Below, in pieces: positions 10,501 to 21,632 of a stretch of DNA of 64,000 nucleotides (the stretch's first letter is position 1; every line of letters starts with the position of its first letter). Source of the DNA: Chionoecetes opilio (Eukaryota; Arthropoda; Malacostraca; Decapoda; Majidae); contig JACEEZ010022955.1 of NCBI GenBank assembly GCA_016584305.1, positions 1-64,000 of the forward strand, in the 5' to 3' direction. Made by a program: the position numbers and the translations under genes. A model generated the notes under the pieces. The model had not been told where the DNA came from and made no database searches. It worked only from the letters and a program-made list of their open reading frames with translations.

Positions 10501-10785
10501 ATAACACCCCAGGACCATAAAGTGACAAACCTTTGCCCAAAAGACAGTACCACACAATGTATCGTAATCAAATAACCAACTGACGTACTTGCCAGTAGTG
10601 AGTATGTAGCTCGCCGCACGCGCCTCTGCCCAATACTTGTAGGAGACAAGTCAGGGGAAACAGTACGTGTGTCACGTGTGAGAACGTTTATAGGCAGCTC
10701 ATGTGTTCAGAAAACCAGCATTGGATGCTCTTCAGCAGCTTATCATGCATAATAGCTGCTGCGCTATATAGCGATGTAAACTTAA

Positions 10786-11391
10786 TAGTCGGGTCACTTA
10801 GGGCGGAAAAAAGGCTTTCGCTTCACCTTAGGTGAAGGAAGTATTTTGAGGGTCTTATCCTAAGCATTTTGTGCCGCTGAATCCGAAAATCGTAGTTGGG
10901 GTCACTCGTTAGCGGTAAGTTTTCGCGCAATTTGCAATTTGGCAATTTGGCAATAAAAATTGGCAATTACAAATTGCAGAATGAGAACCAGACGTCGTAG
11001 AGACCTCGTTTTGGACTCAAATTGAAGTTATTAAGAGTGCATAAAATGTTATTGAGTACTTCGTGGTTTGTATCTGTTCGGATTATGATCTATAATGGAA
11101 ATTAGAGATAAGTGGAAAAAAAATGGGAAAAATATAAAAGGAATAATTTTGGCCTTAAAGCCTAAAGTCTTAATAATTAAAAACTAAATTTTAATTAGTT
11201 AAAAAAAGTAAAATAACAAAAAATTTGTTCTTAGGACACATTTAATTAACGAATTTGTGCAAGGGTGGGTACAATTATTGCGTTAGAACAGGGTATTTCA
11301 ACTGAAAAATCCCTTAGGATAAGACCCTCAAAATACTTCCTTCACCTAAGGTGAAGCGAAAGCCTTTTTTCCGCCCGAAGTGACCCGAGTA
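10786..11391. mobile_element. MITE-like 606-bp unit with perfect TTAA flanks
   Basis: A third copy of the terminal sequence, in right-end orientation, lies at 11310-11391 (ending CCGCCCGAAGTGACCCGAGTA). Together with the left end at 10786 it bounds a 606-bp unit flanked by TTAA on both sides (10782-10785 and 11392-11395). Terminal repeats are about 80 bp and nearly perfect. Each contains a hairpin with arms CTTCACCT and AGGTGAAG. The interior is AT-rich and non-coding. Either a non-autonomous derivative inserted beside or inside the larger element, or the larger element has a duplicated end. Confidence 0.65.
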
Positions 11392-11508
11392 TTAATCCAG
11401 AACACAAAATTTCAAACAAACGGAAACCGAGTCTCCTCCCCGTATTTTGGAAAATAACAATTAGAACACAAAAAAATCCCTTACTTGCGATAGCGAGCGT
11501 TCACAAGT

Positions 11509-13996
11509 TTAAAAAAATCGAATATCTAGTCGTCTACGCCATCGACGTCCCCAAAGCCATCTTCCTCGTCGTTGATGCACAAACTCGGGCGAGCAATCGC
11601 AAAGCTCCGAACAAGGAGTCTGAAAGGGGTTGACAGCGGCAGCGATTGGTTCGAGCAGTTCGTCTTGCATCCGCACTGCATCCCATCCATGTACTTTGCG
11701 GGGGGGAGGCAGGGGGAAGGGATAGGCGCCAGGTTTGGTCCCTAGCCGTACTTGGTCGGGTCGAGGGTCACCAACTCCTTCTTCACAGCCCCTCCCAGAC
11801 GACGGCCTGTAGCTGGGCTCGCATAATGTGCTGGGTGGTGGCGTTGGGCTGTCGGAGGGGCCAGTGCTGCTCCAACTTTTCTTCTGAAGTGCCGTCCACC
11901 TCGCCTGCGGCAGAGAGCAGGTATATCCGTAAATTCTGCTCACGGGGAAACGGCAAACACGCCAGGCTCTGTTGCCCCTCAGCGGACCAGGGCTTCGGAG
12001 TGTACCCAAAGCGTCGAGGGTTGCCTGGTCGGCCGCCTGGAACACAGGCCAAACTTGCAACTTGCCTTTCCTGAAGAGGGCGCAAGTGGTGTCGGGAACC
12101 AGTAGAGCATGGAAGGACGTGATCACATCCGCGTGAGAGCCCAGTTCATCGTGGATGAGCTGAACGTTGAAAGTCGTTTGCCAAGCTGGAGGGCACGTGT
12201 TGGGAGGTATCTTGGGGAAGTGTCGGAGGAGGAGGACGAGGACGTCAGTGTCCGGAGAAACTACGGTTGCCTCCACATCTTTTTCGAGCATGGAGAGATG
12301 ATATATATCTTAGTGTCCGCTTCCTCTTGTTCTGAAGCGAATTGGCTCCGTCCGGTCCAGAAAATTGCCACGACTTTGTCGCGCCACGCGCAGACGACGC
12401 GTAATCCCCATGAATGGTGCTGGATTTGGGAGGCAATGAGAGAGGTCATAGCAGTCTTGTTGCTTTTGGTGGACAAGATGTTTGCCATGGTCATTCCAGC
12501 TTTGATCCTCGTCGCCTGCTTGGATGTCGATATCGTATCCTCCACCTCGGGCTCGCTGTTCCTCGTCTTTTCTTTGAGGGAAGCCGATGTCGTACCTGTC
12601 AAAGACAAAGGGGCAACTCCCCGTAGCCAACACCCAGTTGGGCAACTCTCTGCAGGAGGGATCCAACCAGGTCCTTAAAGTTTGCTGAGCCGGAAAAAGG
12701 GGTGCTGCTGAAGGATAGCCATCCGTCGAGGACCAGCACGCGAGAGGATGAAGGGGTTTGCGAGGCCGTGGAGACCGCCGCGTTTTATCTTCTCCAGAAC
12801 CCCGAGAAGGGCACTTTTTGTCGTGACCCGCGGGTGGCCTTGGTCGTCAAAGAGGGCAAGAGGGAACAGGGAGAGCTCATAGTTGGAGATGATGGTGCGA
12901 AGGTCCAGACTGCTGTCGAGTTGGAGGGCGAGCAAGCAGGCGCCGAAATGAAGTCTGAGGATCCCGTGACAATCACCCGCTTCCCCCGATTGAAACTTTT
13001 GGCTTTTTTGCCCAGCGTTTTGAATGTATTGGTAGGCTGACGATGCAGGACCTCCCATGGACTTTGCTGCGCAGTCCTGATTCTCCTCTTGTACTTCAAG
13101 AGAGCTTCCTTGCCAGTCTCCTCGATCTTGTCAGTGGGGTCACCATCTTATCTGGAAACAACCTTGCGGGAAAGGGACGGTGGTGAGTTGGGCTTTCTCG
13201 CGAGTGAAGGGGTTTGCTGGCGAAGAAGACCAGCAACCTCTTTGGTCATCTCGTGTGTCTTTTTCGTGACCCCTGGGCTGTCCTTGTGGTGCTTTGGGTG
13301 CCGTAGCAGAAAATTTCCCAATGATTTGGCCTTTATTGCCAAGAGTTCGTCTTGGATCAAGAAGAACTTGGTTCTCCCTCGAGGGATTTTTCGGATCCCA
13401 CAAGCCCACCGTCACCTTCAGAGTCCGGTTCACCTGTTCCCAAAGGCATGGTCGCAAACCAAGGGACGTGAAAGGTACCAAAAGACTTACGGACGACCAG
13501 TGTTTCTCCAAGTACGTCCACGCTCTTGGATTCTTGAGGCGGAGGTCCTGCATCATGGCCACGTAAACCGGGACGAACCGGGCGTAGGGGCTTCGATTCA
13601 TGGCGAAGAAGAACGGTCCGAACCCTAAAAAAAAATTTTTCTTTTCCTTGAAGGTCGGGGTGGGCGGCCTCCGCCGCAAGGTCCTGTTGCTCATCTCCGT
13701 ACTGCCTCGCGAATTTGTGGGGCTGGATTTTAAGCAATGCACTGTCGGTGCCCACGACCAATCGTCCTCTAGAGGACCCCCTGTGGGCCTCTACGAATTC
13801 GCCTTCGAAGCCCCCTTGGCCAGCATACTCGAACATCCTCCCTTTGGGCGTCCGAGGGGCGAAGGACCACATCTCCGTTAGTTGCACCGCAAATGACACA
13901 CGATTTCATGCGAGACCTGGGAAGGAAAATGTGCGATATAATAAATGAATTTATTTTATTTACGGGTTTATAGCTAATTTCTAAAATTATAGCCAA
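11509..13996 (-). pseudogene. decayed transposon protein with XPG/FEN-like acidic motif
   Basis: Read from 13996 down to 11509, overlapping open frames add up to roughly 800 residues of one protein spread over several frames. Recognisable points in order are: an N-terminal Cys-x2-Cys (MKSCVICGATN, near 13905); a central block YARFVPVYVAMMQDL (about 13555-13600) with an EQVNRT match near 13430; FVFDRYD (about 12620); SEQEEADTKI (about 12330); SPDTDVLVLLL (about 12260); and FHALLVPDTT with GKGKLQ-like text (about 12090-12130). It ends in a short Cys cluster near 11590. EADTKI followed by SPDTDVLVL resembles the acidic I-region of XPG/FEN nucleases. The same string order is known from large uncharacterised mobile-element proteins in cnidarians, echinoderms and crustaceans. 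At least four frame changes break it, one at the ATATATAT tract near 12300 between the two acidic motifs. It lies inside the TIR element, transcribed leftward. Confidence 0.6.
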
Positions 13997-14157
13997 TGAA
14001 ATTTTACATTATTTGCGAAATTTCATTACCGTATGTCATAAAATACGACCATGAGGGGACAGTCAGAGAAAAGTTACCATTTTCTATTAATCAGACGGTA
14101 GTGCCTTTATGAGAACAGATACAGCCAGAAACATTTCATGACTTTGATGTGAAATTA

Positions 14158-14526
14158 AAGGGCCCAAAAATTTTTCCTTTTTTATTTTTTCCATTTTTTT
14201 CCAACTTATCTCTAATTTCCATTATAGTTCAGTAATGCGAACAGATACAACCACGGAGTACTAAAAAAACATTTATGGGACTTTTTAAAAAGCTTCAATT
14301 TTAGTCCAAAAACAAGGTCCCCTACGACGTCTGGTTCTCATTCTGCAATTTGTAATTGCCAATTTTATTGCCAAATTGCCAAATTGCAAAATTGCGCGAA
14401 AAACTTACCGATAATGAGTGACCCAACTACGATTTTCGGATTCAGCGGCACAAAATGCTTAGGATAAGACCCTCAAAATACTTCCTTCACCAAATGTGAA
14501 GCGAATCGCCCTAAGTGACCCTACTA
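14158..14526 (-). repeat. right terminal inverted repeat of the 10.8-14.5 kb element
   Basis: Complement of 10786-11160 with scattered differences, including loss of the short AAAAAAGGC block near the tip. The hairpin arms near the tip have drifted (CTTCACCAAATGTGAAG), unlike the well-kept arms in the left end and the internal copy. Confidence 0.7.
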
Positions 14527-14530
14527 TAAG

Positions 14531-15300
14531 CAGAACATGTGCTCTCTTGCGAGCCTCTCCACTGTCTTCCCTCTGCTTTTTCCTACCTCTACCAAGCCAA
14601 GCCGCCTTACGTATCACCCGGTCCTCGCATTTTTCCACCTATGAAACATTCACTTGATCAGTAGCCCCAGCACAGCCCGGGTGGGGGACGGGGGCCGGAC
14701 CCCTCTTCGAAATTTCGTCGGGTGTTCGAGAATAGATTGGAAAACTTAGATGTCAAATACTTATTAAATCCAGGGTGAAATAATTGGTAGTCACATGTTT
14801 GGAAAAAATGAAAGAGTATGCAATGCTGAGAAGAAATCTTTTATTGACACATACTTTATAAAGACTTTACTTTATGTGCGAGGATAAGCATAGCAAAGAG
14901 ATTAATCAAATATTGAACGATTTGGACGGGAGGACTATAGTGGTTTGGAGGGCGGACGGAAGACAAGATGGGTGATTTAGCCATACATTAACGTGTATAG
15001 TGAAGTGCAGTGTGTTCTATAATTTATCAGGGTAGTCATTGTGGCCTCATCTCCCCCGAAATATATTTCAGGCTGCGCCCTGCTTTGATGTCCATTAATG
15101 GGCTGATGTACTCATGAAGCTTGATAGAATAGTAGCATTATGAAGGGTTGGTCTCTAATTTAACTCTGCTGTTAAAAAAAAACATGTTAGTCAGTCATCA
15201 GTAATTAGTATGAGGGCGCAGTGACGAAATTGGAGCCTCGGCCATTCAATTAGCAGTAGTGTGTTGCGGTAGTTACTTGTGAATGCTATGACTAACGGCT
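14531..15300. other. no recognised feature
   Basis: Moderately AT-rich sequence without an open frame or repeat that I could support. Confidence 0.35.
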
Positions 15301-15319
15301 GTTATATAACAGTTGACTT

Positions 15320-15320
<1 letters not shown>

Positions 15321-15351
<31 letters not shown>

Positions 15352-15382
15352 GAGAGAGAGAGATGAGAGAGAGGAGAGAGAT

Positions 15383-15460
<78 letters not shown>

Positions 15461-15501
15461 GAGAGAGGGAGAGAGACGAGAGATGACGAGAGAGAGAGAA
15501 T

Positions 15502-15533
<32 letters not shown>

Positions 15534-15582
15534 GAGAGAGGAGACAGATGAGAGATGAGAGAGAGAGAGAGAGAGAGAGAGA
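15321..15582. repeat. GA microsatellite, interrupted
   Basis: AGAGAG runs with GGA, ATGA and ACGA interruptions. The Arg/Glu and Leu/Ser frames through it are low-complexity translations. Confidence 0.95.
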
Positions 15583-16010
15583 ACATTCCTTCCCCCCATA
15601 GAACCATTTACTGTTATCAGGTAATAGTAATATATGTATAATTAGTTCGCAATAATCAGTGACAAGAATGAAATACAGACAAGGTTATACAGACACAAGC
15701 ACTTTAGAAGCGCTGCTAACAGTGTTGTCTGTCTTTTGCTGAGGTTGCTGGCCGGCTTATCTGCCTGTCATAAAGCGATAAATGCACCGGCTACTAGTTT
15801 TATTATATCATTGCTTCTTACAAGAATGTACTTCTACGCGTGCTTATAATAAAATAAAAATCCCACAACTGTAGCACAAAACCACATGCAAATGAATAAT
15901 GATCGGAAACGTTAAATTTACGTCATCATGATCCTTCAGACTGAGATTGATCTGATAGAGAAGAGCGAATAAATCAAACAAATGAGTGACACACGTGAGC
16001 CATGCGACAG

Positions 16011-16078
16011 TAGTAGTAGTAGTAGTAGTAGTATAGTAGTAGTAGTAGTAGTAATAGTAGTAGTAGTAGTAGTAGTAA

Positions 16079-16123
<45 letters not shown>

Positions 16124-16156
16124 CAGTAGTAGCAGAAGTAGTAGTAGTGGTAGTAG
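16011..16156. repeat. TAG trinucleotide array
   Basis: AGTAGTAGT with single-codon interruptions. The Val-rich and Thr-rich frames are artefacts. Confidence 0.95.
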
Positions 16157-17943
16157 GGTGCACTTTTATTAATAACAACAATCGCCTCGGATCAGGAGCA
16201 TTGTTGCGTGGTGTGGATCAGCTTAGTAAGAAAAGGCAAATATTACAGCCCCCTTCAGACATTGGCGACTTTCAAAGGAGACTCTGCTACGACTCCGCTG
16301 CCACACGTCCCAAGTGGAGTCGCAGCAGAGTAGGCGCAGTTTCATTTAATGGCAGCGGAGTCACCACAGTTTCACTTGAGTGGCAGCTAGGTCTCCACGG
16401 GACGGCGACTATTTTGAACTGTTAAAAGAGTAGCAGCGGAGTCCCCGTGGCTGAGAGTCGCAGCTGGAGTCGCCGTGGCTGAGAGTCGCAGCATGGAGTC
16501 GTCATGGTGGCAGCCTCTGTCTGCTACATGCCCTTCATAGCTTTTGCTCGGGTCAGGTGACGGTGGATTGGCACATTCCTGCAAAGGATGCCTGTCCCAG
16601 GCGGTTCAGCTGTCACCAACGTTCCATACTCCTATCTCTCTTTCTCTTTCTCTCTCTCTCTTTATCTATCTCATATTTGTTATTTGTATAATTATATGTA
16701 TGTAATTGTATATAATATATGATATAAATTTACGCGGCTAAACTTTCAAATATATGTTCCCAGAAAGGAGAACATATATGGCATATATATCTATCAATTA
16801 GCCCAAAAGTTAGATTAAAAAAATGTGAATCCATAAATGAATTCAGAAAAATTGCGTACTTTTGGCATAGAGAGAGAAAGAAAGCGAGAAAAAATAAGAG
16901 ATACGAAAAAGTCTCACTGCAGTCTCAGTGAAGTGGAAGCAAAGTCTCCATAGTGGAAGGGCGGTCTAAACGCTGTGGCAGCACGGTCGCAACGCGGTCT
17001 TAGAGTAATCGTTCAGACCATTTCATCATTCCTGATTTAATGCAATCAAATCATAGCCATTAATGAGAATATCAACAATACGTCGTCACTTTTTGTATCC
17101 AGTCAGCCGTTTTTAAATAATCCGCAATCAAAATCAGCAAATCCCCGAGTTTTCAAAACGCTCTCAAGGTTTGCAGACGCTCAGGCTCAGGCTCGGTGAC
17201 GTAGCATCAGGGAAGCTCATCTTCCCGTGCTGATCAGAGAGGCACGTAAACACAGAGATAAATATAGTACTTGAAGATATTTGGGTGTTTCTGATAGATT
17301 TTTTTTGCTATATGCCACATGCATGCATCCTTTATGGGTGCAGCAAGACAGCTGTGCCTTTCGAGAAAAGTTTGCACACGGAAAGGAGTGGCGTGTGTAG
17401 GGTGATACACGCCTATAGTGTGTTGGGGCGAGCAGTTGTGTTGAGAAACGGTGTGTAGTGAGGGTACACATCGGGTGAAAGACTGGGTGAGAGTGTGCAG
17501 CGCGACTAGTCGCCTACCCAGTGTGTGGGTTGGGACGACGAGTGTGAGGTGAGCCTGTGTACACGGGTGTGCTGGACAAGGGCGGCGCCCTCCCCGTAAG
17601 ACAGTGACTCAGTCCAACACCATACCAGACCAGGTGGCCCTGTTAGACAGGGACGCCAGGACTGGCAGCAGCGGTGGACCAGCACGACTGTGAGGCTTTG
17701 CCTCTTAACAAGACCAAGTAAACCAGTTGTGGAGTGGGCGTGCCCTGTGGTGAGAGACCCTGTGGTGGTGTGGCTGTCACACTTTCTGCCTTCCCGCCCG
17801 CATATTTTCCAACTCCATGCTGTAGTTAATGCTAGTATGTGGTTTCCGAGTAATGACGTTTGACTGTAGCTCCAAAACTAACCATAGGATTTTCTCGAAA
17901 GTACCTTCATTGTGATTCCCACACACACATGGTTTAACCTTAT

Positions 17944-18186
17944 TTACCAATCCATGTTTTGGAGAAGTGCCAGGTCCTCCTGCTGAACCTCAGGCTCTGC
18001 TAACACCTGTTCATCCACCTCGTACTCGGGCTCAAACATATAGGATCCCATGACAATCTGAGGTTCGTTTTCCTCATAGTATACGCGACCAGCGTCATTT
18101 CTTTCGGTGTCAGATTGAGCATCGTACTCTAAATCTGTCACAGCGACAGATTCACTGTCTGACACCGAAGTACAATCGCTCATCAT
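17944..18186 (-). CDS. acidic N-terminal exon, P2X7-intracellular-domain-like
   Basis: The 80-codon minus-strand frame starts with Met-Met-Ser-Asp and is rich in Asp/Glu/Ser. It contains the string GSYMFEPEYEVDE and ends LQNMDW just before a stop. The stop overlaps a good donor (TG|GTAAATAAG), so the Trp codon may be completed by the next exon. In proteins with the P2X7 intracellular-like zinc domain, a (Y/P)-x-F-E-P motif and an acidic linker precede Leu-x-x-(M/L)-x-Trp and then Cys-x-Cys-Gly-x-x-Cys. The layout fits exon 1 of such a gene. The zinc domain itself is not in view. An ATG close to a consensus CRE upstream supports a promoter-proximal position. The assignment rests on short motifs. 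Confidence 0.45.
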   Translation of the reverse strand: MMSDCTSVSDSESVAVTDLEYDAQSDTERNDAGRVYYEENEPQIVMGSYMFEPEYEVDEQVLAEPEVQQEDLALLQNMDW

Positions 18187-18235
18187 AACATTTGCCGACA
18201 GGTGTCAGACAGAGTGTCTGCGGGCGTCCCTGTTC

Positions 18236-18243
18236 TGACGTCA
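18236..18243. promoter_or_regulatory. CRE/ATF palindrome TGACGTCA
   Basis: Perfect 8-bp CRE about 50 bp upstream of the ATG of the acidic exon on the minus strand. Chance occurrence cannot be excluded; the position makes a promoter role plausible. Confidence 0.35.
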
Positions 18244-18973
18244 TCAATAACAGTCGTAGCCCTGTTGGAGGGAAGATTTTTTTTTCGCGCGCTTTTTACA
18301 AAAGTCGTGTTTTTACGGAAATAAAGCTTGGAAATCAATTATTTTTGGTGGATTAGGTGTTTTGAATTCAACATAATTCGGCAAAAAAAAAATGGGTCTG
18401 GACGATTACTTTAATAGTCGCAGCGGAGTCTTCATTGCCGTAGTGGTGGTGTGGCAGCGGTGTCGCAACGGTGACATAGAGGTGGTAGCTGAGTCGCAGC
18501 GCATTGGCAGCGCGTGTGCTCAGGCATGCGAGTCGCAACAGATTGGCAGTGGAGTTGCCGTTCGGGAAGTCTCCTTTTGAAAGTCGCCAATGCGGGAAGG
18601 GGGTTTTGAACGAGTCTCAACATATACCTTATAGCTAGCTGGTCATGTCAAGTGTGAGCCTAACTATACATCCCTTGACGTTCCTGACAAGGCATAACCC
18701 CTTTAAATCATATAATTTCCCTGGCAATGTAGCATTGCTCTGTGTTTACTTATGGTGCAGGGTAAAGGTTTGATTTTGTTATATTTTCTACGTTACTAAA
18801 GGTTACTATCTATAACTCAAAATGTAAGATTATGAGCCAAAAACTTTTTCATGCAAGTAAAAAGACGGTAATTTATTATCTGGTTTAGTTATCATTTCTC
18901 CGTAGGTAATTTGCGTTTAATTAAGGAATCACAAGGCAAACGAAATATGGTTTAAGTTTTCTTTAAAAAAAAA

Positions 18974-19008
<35 letters not shown>
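18974..19008. repeat. GT/AT microsatellite
   Basis: GTGTGTG followed by an AT run. Confidence 0.9.
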
Positions 19009-19014
<6 letters not shown>

Positions 19015-19591
19015 CACAACAACGTATGCCAGTTGACAAGAGTATACAGTGTTGTGTTGACTTAATGCTAAGTCTAGTAGGTCATGTTAAGTCTGGAGTC
19101 ATGGGTTCATGTGTCCCGCAATTATATATTTGTCACCCTCAATCAAGGGTTTTGTTTTGCCATTATACGTAGATGGCCGTGTTAGCAATCTATTCCAAAT
19201 CGAGTTGTAAGAAAATCGAGGATAAGTACGAGTCAGTGCTTTCAAACGCCATGGTATTTTCATAACACTTAAATTTAATCTTGGCCTTACAGCGTTCTTA
19301 GTTGCCACATAAGTAATAAAAGGAAGTGATAAAATGCCCTTTGATTCCATGGAAGTGAACACGCACAGTACCCGTGCCCGCTTGTTGACCCCTTAAGAAG
19401 CCTATACTGAAACGGCATCAGCTAAAATACAAGCGGGACGCCGTGACGTTATCTCGAGGCCTTCGTGCTAAGTTACGTACGTAACACAAGATTTGACTTC
19501 AGCAAGTGTGGTGCTTTCCCCCGTGCCTTTCCCTCACCGTCTTGGCGCTCTTGTAGTTATGTAAGTCTATATTTCGTAAAGTGTTGTGTGT

Positions 19592-19704
<113 letters not shown>

Positions 19705-19761
19705 AACAGACGGCCCGTTGAAGACCGTCCGTTGGGGGCTGGCTGGCTGATCCCCATATGC

Positions 19762-19810
19762 GTCGCCACCATGGAGGTAGTATATATTTTCTACCTCCAT
19801 GGTCGCCACC
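19762..19810. repeat. short hairpin with 13-bp arms next to the GT array
   Basis: Arms ACCATGGAGGTAG and CTACCTCCATGGT are exact complements around a TATATATTTT loop. GTCGCCACC is repeated directly on either side. Confidence 0.75.
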
Positions 19811-20164
19811 CACACACACTGTTACACACATATCTTTATATCTTTATATCCATCTTTACCCTCCCCCACCCCACCCTCCGCCTTCCTTCGCGTTAGGAGG
19901 GTTTCATACACTTCGCGTTGCTCGGAGGGGACGGTTCAATATAAATACACTTCCTCGTAAATAACAGCCACGGAATGGGGTAGGGATGGGAGGCCTGCTT
20001 TGGTGTTGGGGGGATGGATATGAGAGGGGGGGAAAGGGGGTTTGGCAAAGTGCAAAACATTTAATACTACATGCATCATAAAAAAGAGGGAGGGAGGAGA
20101 GAGAGGGTGAATTACAGATCCTTGAAAAGATAGTGACACTGGACTTGTTTCTTTGTATGATCAA

Positions 20165-20234
20165 AATGATGATGATGGTGATGATGGTGATGACGATGAT
20201 GATAAGTGAATTCTTGGAATACTGATGATGATGA
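20165..20234. repeat. GAT-rich trinucleotide tract
   Basis: ATGATGATGGTGATGATGG repeats adjoining the 3' end of the minus-strand LINE. Confidence 0.8.
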
Positions 20235-20244
20235 CACGGTTTTC

Positions 20245-21051
20245 CCAATATCAATCAATCATTGGGGGCATACGCCGGGGGCGCGTCGCCTCGCCCACCC
20301 TACGACGGGCCACTCCCGGGGGTCACCCCGCGCGAGTTCCCATGCAGGCTCCTTTCCCAACCAAGCAGCTCTCGACAAGAAGCATCAACTTGCCCCAGCC
20401 ACGAGCCTTGTGGGCGCCCCCTTGGCCCCCTCCATGCCGGATTGTCTCTTACAGATACAACCCGATGGGAAGGATCGGTTTCAGGGTAGCGTCCACATGC
20501 CCATAAACCGAAGTTGGCGCTGACGGACTATGCAGGTAATAGGCCTCGATTCAGTCTCACGGTGCAATCGCTGATTTTACACGTAATCATCCCCAGCGAT
20601 ACCCATGATTCTGCGAAGAAACTTATTCCAAAGGCATCAATTCGTCTCTTCAAGTCGCTATTTAGTGTCCATGTCTCACAACCATAGAGTAAGACAGGGA
20701 TCACAAACGACTTTAAGGTCCGGATCCATGTCCTCCTGCATAGGTACCGACAACGCCAAATACTCCTGCTGAGCGAGTCCATAGCACCGTGGGCTATGCC
20801 AATCCGCCGTAAAGACTTCTTGACGGACCCGCCGTCATTACGAACTGCGCTACCAAGGTATGTAAAACTTTCCAAGATCTCAATGTCCCCGCCGCACGCA
20901 TGAACAGACTGTACTGCTTCATCTAGTAAGTCTCCAAACACCTGGACCTTGGTCTGAGCCAGGAGACCTCAAGTCCCAAAGGCTTTGCCTCCTCGTTCAG
21001 CGCCTGAGAGCCCCTCACCAGGACCTCCCCGAAATCAGCAAAGATTACTGC
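20245..21051 (-). mobile_element. LINE 3' part (RT C-terminus), truncated by the assembly gap
   Basis: Read on the minus strand from the gap, the sequence codes ALNEEAKPLGLEVSWL, then a frame containing ESFTYLGSAV, LYGCETWTLNSDLKRRIDA and the start of a C-terminal domain. It ends in GATTGATTGAT repeats at 20245. The same family occurs on the plus strand at 32444-34019, which shows the missing upstream FADD region. YGCETW is typical of the C-terminal region of LINE ORF2 proteins near the RT thumb. The 3' tail of TGATTGAT units marks the insertion end. The 5' side cannot be judged because of the Ns. Frame breaks near 20940 and 20560 make it non-functional. Confidence 0.75.
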
Positions 21052-21331
21052 NNNNNNNNNNNNNNNNNNNNNNNNNNNNNNNNNNNNNNNNNNNNNNNNN
21101 NNNNNNNNNNNNNNNNNNNNNNNNNNNNNNNNNNNNNNNNNNNNNNNNNNNNNNNNNNNNNNNNNNNNNNNNNNNNNNNNNNNNNNNNNNNNNNNNNNNN
21201 NNNNNNNNNNNNNNNNNNNNNNNNNNNNNNNNNNNNNNNNNNNNNNNNNNNNNNNNNNNNNNNNNNNNNNNNNNNNNNNNNNNNNNNNNNNNNNNNNNNN
21301 NNNNNNNNNNNNNNNNNNNNNNNNNNNNNNN
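21052..21331. other. assembly gap, 280 N
   Basis: Unknown bases. Frames drawn across it are meaningless. Confidence 1.
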
Positions 21332-21344
21332 AAAATAACCAGAA

Positions 21345-21605
21345 ACTTGAACAATTTTTTCTGTGTTTTTTTGTTTAAATGTATCTGCTAACGTTCTGTC
21401 GCAATGTTTTTTTTCGTTTTTTCTCCAAAAATAACAGAACAAAATTATACCTAAATCTAACCTATACTTACCTAATTAAAAAACAAAAACAAAAAAAACT
21501 AGCCGATACCTAAAAAAAAAAAAAAAAAAAAAAAAAATTGCGACAGAAACGGTTAGCAGATTCATTCAGAACAATAAAAACACACCAGAAAAATTTGTTT
21601 CGTCA
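21345..21605. repeat. inverted repeat, arms about 65 bp, with a poly-A tract in the loop
   Basis: Left arm with AATCTGC-type and CGTTCTGTCGCAAT blocks (21345-21405) and right arm with ATTGCGACAGAAACGG and TTAGCAGATTCATTCAGAAC (21537-21605) are near complements. The loop holds AAAAAAC runs and a 26-base A stretch. Confidence 0.55.
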
Positions 21606-21632
21606 ACCAAAGTGAATTCGGTGTTCATCTGG

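Larger units (their letters stand above)
10786..14526. mobile_element. DNA transposon with about 370-bp TIRs and TTAA-like flanks
   Basis: The left end starts TAGTCGGGTCACTTAGGGCG at 10786. The right end is its near complement, finishing CGCCCTAAGTGACCCTACTA at 14526. Similarity between the ends continues inward for about 370 bp (to about 11160 and 14158), with shared blocks AGTATTTTGAGGGTCTTATC, GGCAATTTGGCAAT, ACCAGACGTCGTAG and TCTAATTTCCATTATAG. The left flank is TTAA (10782-10785); the right flank is TAAG, which could be TTAA minus one T. The interior (11500-14000) is GC-richer and holds a decayed minus-strand gene. TTAA duplications are known for piggyBac and Kolobok. The coding motifs instead recall the XPG-nuclease-bearing Academ group, which makes 3-4 bp duplications. 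I leave the superfamily open. Total length is 3.74 kb. Confidence 0.7.
16249..18603. mobile_element. TIR-bounded unit carrying a P2X7-like exon
   Basis: The left end reads CCCCCTTCAGACATTGGCGA and continues CTTTCAAAGGAGACT. The right end, on the minus strand, reads CCCCCTTCCCGCATTGGCGA and continues CTTTCAAAAGGAGACT, giving about 35 bp of terminal inverted repeat with four or five differences. Subterminal DNA on both sides is packed with degenerate GTCGCAGCGGAGTC / CAGTGGAGTTGC repeats (16265-16510, 16915-17005, 18415-18560), a usual sign of transposase-binding ends. I could not see a target-site duplication. Size is 2.36 kb and no transposase was recognised, so it is either non-autonomous or of an unassigned type. 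Confidence 0.5.

Noticed and set aside
11646..12678. Plus-strand open frames 11646-12074 and 12109-12678
   Set aside because: They are antisense to the minus-strand transposon relic, which carries the recognisable motifs.
15273..15607. Arg/Glu and Leu/Ser open frames (also 38252-38724)
   Set aside because: Translations of GA microsatellites.
17460..17800. GC-richer stretch considered as an LTR or leader
   Set aside because: No TG...CA pair, second copy or primer site could be found.
20923..21442. Open frames spanning the N gap
   Set aside because: The frames are drawn through unknown bases and cannot be trusted.
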